From contig CP136061.1 in the NCBI GenBank assembly GCA_032622095.1, positions 8,584,447 through 8,648,446 of the forward strand: a stretch of 64,000 nt of DNA. The letters are read 5' to 3'. This DNA is from Siphonodentalium dalli. Taxonomy: Eukaryota; Mollusca; Scaphopoda; Gadilida; Siphonodentaliidae. The position numbers were made by a program, and so were the translations under genes. Below the pieces are notes generated by a model that did no database searches, was not told the origin of the DNA, and saw only the letters and a list, made by a program, of their open reading frames with translations. Below are positions 62,601 to 64,000 of this stretch, one piece after another (the stretch's first letter is position 1; every line of letters begins with the position of its first letter).

Positions 62601-63094
62601 CAATATATGTTGTCAAGTCGGGGTGAGGGAAATGGGAAAAAGAGAGAGGCCCGGCAAGTCTCATTCGGAATGCCGGCCGTGTCTCTTACCCGGGAGGAGG
62701 AGGACAGAATTGCAAGTTTGCAACCCTCCAGGGGGATATGGACACGTTTAAGTCGAGTATGTCCCAGAGTATGTCCAATTTGACAACAGAAATTGGTAAA
62801 CTAGCATCATTCGTAAGGAAGTCCTCTGATGGCAGAACACAGGGTCAGGTTGCCATGGGAAATCATAATCAAAAGGGGCAATACAATTACCAGAAGAAAA
62901 CCAATTACGAGGCCAATCAAAATAAGAACCCGAATAACCCAAATACAGCCCAGTACACACAGAATTTGACGAATATTCGCTGTTTTGGATGTCAGGGTTT
63001 TGGCCACATAAGGGCACACTGTCCAGCCAAGAACCAACAAAATAGATATGCACAGGGAAACTACAGCGCGACTCCTCGAGAGGTCAGAGAGTAA
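59640..63094 (+). CDS. gag: gag of a Gypsy-like LTR retrotransposon (frame-broken)
   Basis: Starts at ATG 59640. Order: a helix-hairpin-helix (ComEA-like) motif INLCSYGELLNVPRVGVKRA near residues 5-30; a Ser/Arg-rich low-complexity segment (60480-60780); a glycine-rich repeat block (60893-61755); a second Ser-rich run (62010-62055); a capsid-like segment from KYDGKGKIAAFRDKIMAF through WADRLQDLG and SRFCRGLRD; and a zinc knuckle CFGCQGFGHIRAHC (62979-63020). TAA stop at 63092-63094. The reading frame steps four times within this span, each by -1, around 59820-59850, 60130-60180, 62292-62298 and 62725-62737. So it is either decayed, affected by consensus errors, or partly frameshifted. Structural protein of virus-like particles by family knowledge. 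Confidence 0.8.
60893..61755 (+). repeat. Gag-internal repeat: PG-x2-GL-x-LE motif, with four 38-residue units
   Basis: The short motif W/G-PG-Q/S-x-GL-x-LEQ/R occurs about eight times. In the middle it sits in a 114-bp (38-residue) unit, NLHRQECLRGAGPGSPGLG plus ERTPANIYENTTVPLNF, repeated almost perfectly (starts spaced 114 bp at about 61262, 61376, 61490 and 61604). The same AGPGSPGLG text reappears at the end of the window in the pol frame (63970-64000). Confidence 0.92.
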
Positions 63095-64000
63095 GTCGCG
63101 GTTGTTCAAATGACCTCCCGGACCCCACGCAGAGTGATGAAGACAGGTGGCTGTGCGAGCATGGGCAAAGTCGGTCAATGACTTGCCAACCCCGCGTACC
63201 ACAGCCACAGGTAGATCACCATTCTGGGTGGGATCGGAATATGTTAGACATAAGTTCTTCAAGTCTCAATGTTTGTGGGGAGGGACCCGACCATAAATCA
63301 ACACATGATCCAGTGGATTTCTGTATGGAGGTAACTGAGAACTCCAGTAAATTCTTCCAAGATGAACAGGTATTTGACACAGGTGCATCCGATTTGAAGG
63401 AAATTTTCATTCGCCGAATTCAGAGGTCAATGATAAATCTACCCTTATTAGTAAATGGGCTAGAACTACATGCAATTGTTGACACGGCAGCTGATGTCAC
63501 CATTATATCTGACACAATTTTTAACAAATTGAATTGTAAACCTAGTGTCATTAAACAAGTACCTATGAGAATGGCTGCTAGAAATTCAAAATTCACTGGT
63601 TCATATGTAGGGCCCATCCAAATAAATATTGGATGTCAAACATTTGAGGAATATATATATGTCGCTCCTATTGAAGATGATATGTTGTTGGGGTTGGACT
63701 TTATGAAAAAACATGGCATTTCTCTCGATTTGTTAGCCAAAGAGTTGTCTGTTGGGGGTGAAAGCATTCCCACTGAGGGTGGCGAAATGATCAGGTTTGA
63801 GGATTACGTTCCATCAGAACCTGATGAGATAGGAAGGGGGAATTGTAATGTTGGGCCCCCGGGTTGTAGTAAATCTTGGGCCCAGATCGATGAGAATTTA
63901 GTCCATAAGCAAATGGGGACAGAACAACCATGTGAAATGGAATATGTGAGGCGTTCGGAGCATGTGTGGGAGGCTGGGCCTGGTTCACCCGGGCTAGGCC
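63046..64000 (+). CDS. pol: pol, N-terminal part: aspartic protease (runs off the window)
   Basis: Frame open from 63046 to the window end, -1 relative to the end of gag, so probably expressed as a Gag-Pol fusion by frameshifting. After about 125 residues of linker comes the retropepsin-like core: LPLLVNGLELHAIVDTAADV, TIISDTIF (from 63436), later MLLGLDFMKKHG (63682 on). The catalytic motif is D-T-A-A, where D-T/S-G-A is canonical; DTAA variants occur in invertebrate Gypsy elements. A decoy VFDTGAS lies just upstream (63370) without the surrounding beta-strand pattern. RT, RNase H and integrase would lie beyond 64000. The last codons repeat the AGPGSPGLG motif found in gag. Confidence 0.8.
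   Translation, partial: MCTGKLQRDSSRGQRVSRGCSNDLPDPTQSDEDRWLCEHGQSRSMTCQPRVPQPQVDHHSGWDRNMLDISSSSLNVCGEGPDHKSTHDPVDFCMEVTENSSKFFQDEQVFDTGASDLKEIFIRRIQRSMINLPLLVNGLELHAIVDTAADVTIISDTIFNKLNCKPSVIKQVPMRMAARNSKFTGSYVGPIQINIGCQTFEEYIYVAPIEDDMLLGLDFMKKHGISLDLLAKELSVGGESIPTEGGEMIRFEDYVPSEPDEIGRGNCNVGPPGCSKSWAQIDENLVHKQMGTEQPCEMEYVRRSEHVWEAGPGSPGLG
63055..63117 (+). promoter_or_regulatory. Programmed -1 frameshift signal between gag and pol
   Basis: The heptamer G GGA AAC (63055-63061) lies in the gag frame as X XXY YYZ, the class of site used for gag-pro frameshifting in retroviruses. After a 5-nt spacer, CGCGACT (63067-63073) pairs with AGTCGCG (63094-63100). Within the loop, GAGGTCA (63080-63086) can pair with TGACCTC (63111-63117), giving an H-type pseudoknot. 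The pol frame becomes open at 63046 (after TAG 63043-63045) and gag ends at 63094, so the heptamer lies inside the 49-nt overlap. Confidence 0.75.

Noticed and set aside
63370..63405. VFDTGAS as the protease active site
   Set aside because: The typical beta-strand context and spacing to LLGLDF belong to the DTAA site ~35 residues later; this one is likely chance.

Overview
The window is eukaryotic nuclear DNA, most likely from a marine invertebrate; a mollusc or other lophotrochozoan is my guess. The reasons are intron-split EGF exons, several Helitron families, two LINE types, a Gypsy-like LTR element and frequent TACATGTA words. Host coding sequence is sparse, and almost everything is satellite DNA or mobile DNA.

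Layout. 1-4740 is a 50-bp satellite that runs into a 100-N gap (4741-4840). 4841-10126 is a polypurine (GA-rich) satellite interspersed with a conserved spacer of about 110 bp. 10.9-12.8 kb holds two minus-strand exons of an FBXL4-like gene. 13.5-15.0 kb holds Helitron-derived fragments. 16.9-31.1 kb is one Tx1/L1-like LINE whose endonuclease domain is split by six head-to-tail Helitrons (17234-27625). 31.6-34.2 kb is a second, minus-strand LINE. 35.5-39.4 kb holds fold-back and palindromic elements. 39.9-43.0 kb is a 23-bp minisatellite interrupted by a retroelement fragment and a complete Helitron. 43.7-54.5 kb holds two EGF exons (minus strand) among MITEs, a 4-kb Helitron and a 47-bp minisatellite. 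55.5-58.2 kb is an old long-period repeat. 58.46-64.0 kb is the 5' part of a Gypsy-like LTR element: LTR, primer-binding site, leader, gag, and protease at the start of pol. It runs off the window.

Main points. (1) Six 1.72-1.77 kb Helitrons are joined CTAG-to-TC with no host DNA between them; removing the block rejoins the LINE at an A|T site. (2) Three of the four recognisable host exons have a tandem repeat that starts across the splice junction and copies both exon and intron bases. (3) The LTR element has a textbook -1 frameshift signal: G GGA AAC, a 5-nt spacer, then a possible pseudoknot. (4) Its leader carries two diverged hairpins with compensating base changes. The other gag frame breaks all step by -1 and several fall at homopolymers, so some may be consensus errors.

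All calls come from reading the sequence; no database search was run. Family names are by motif recognition.
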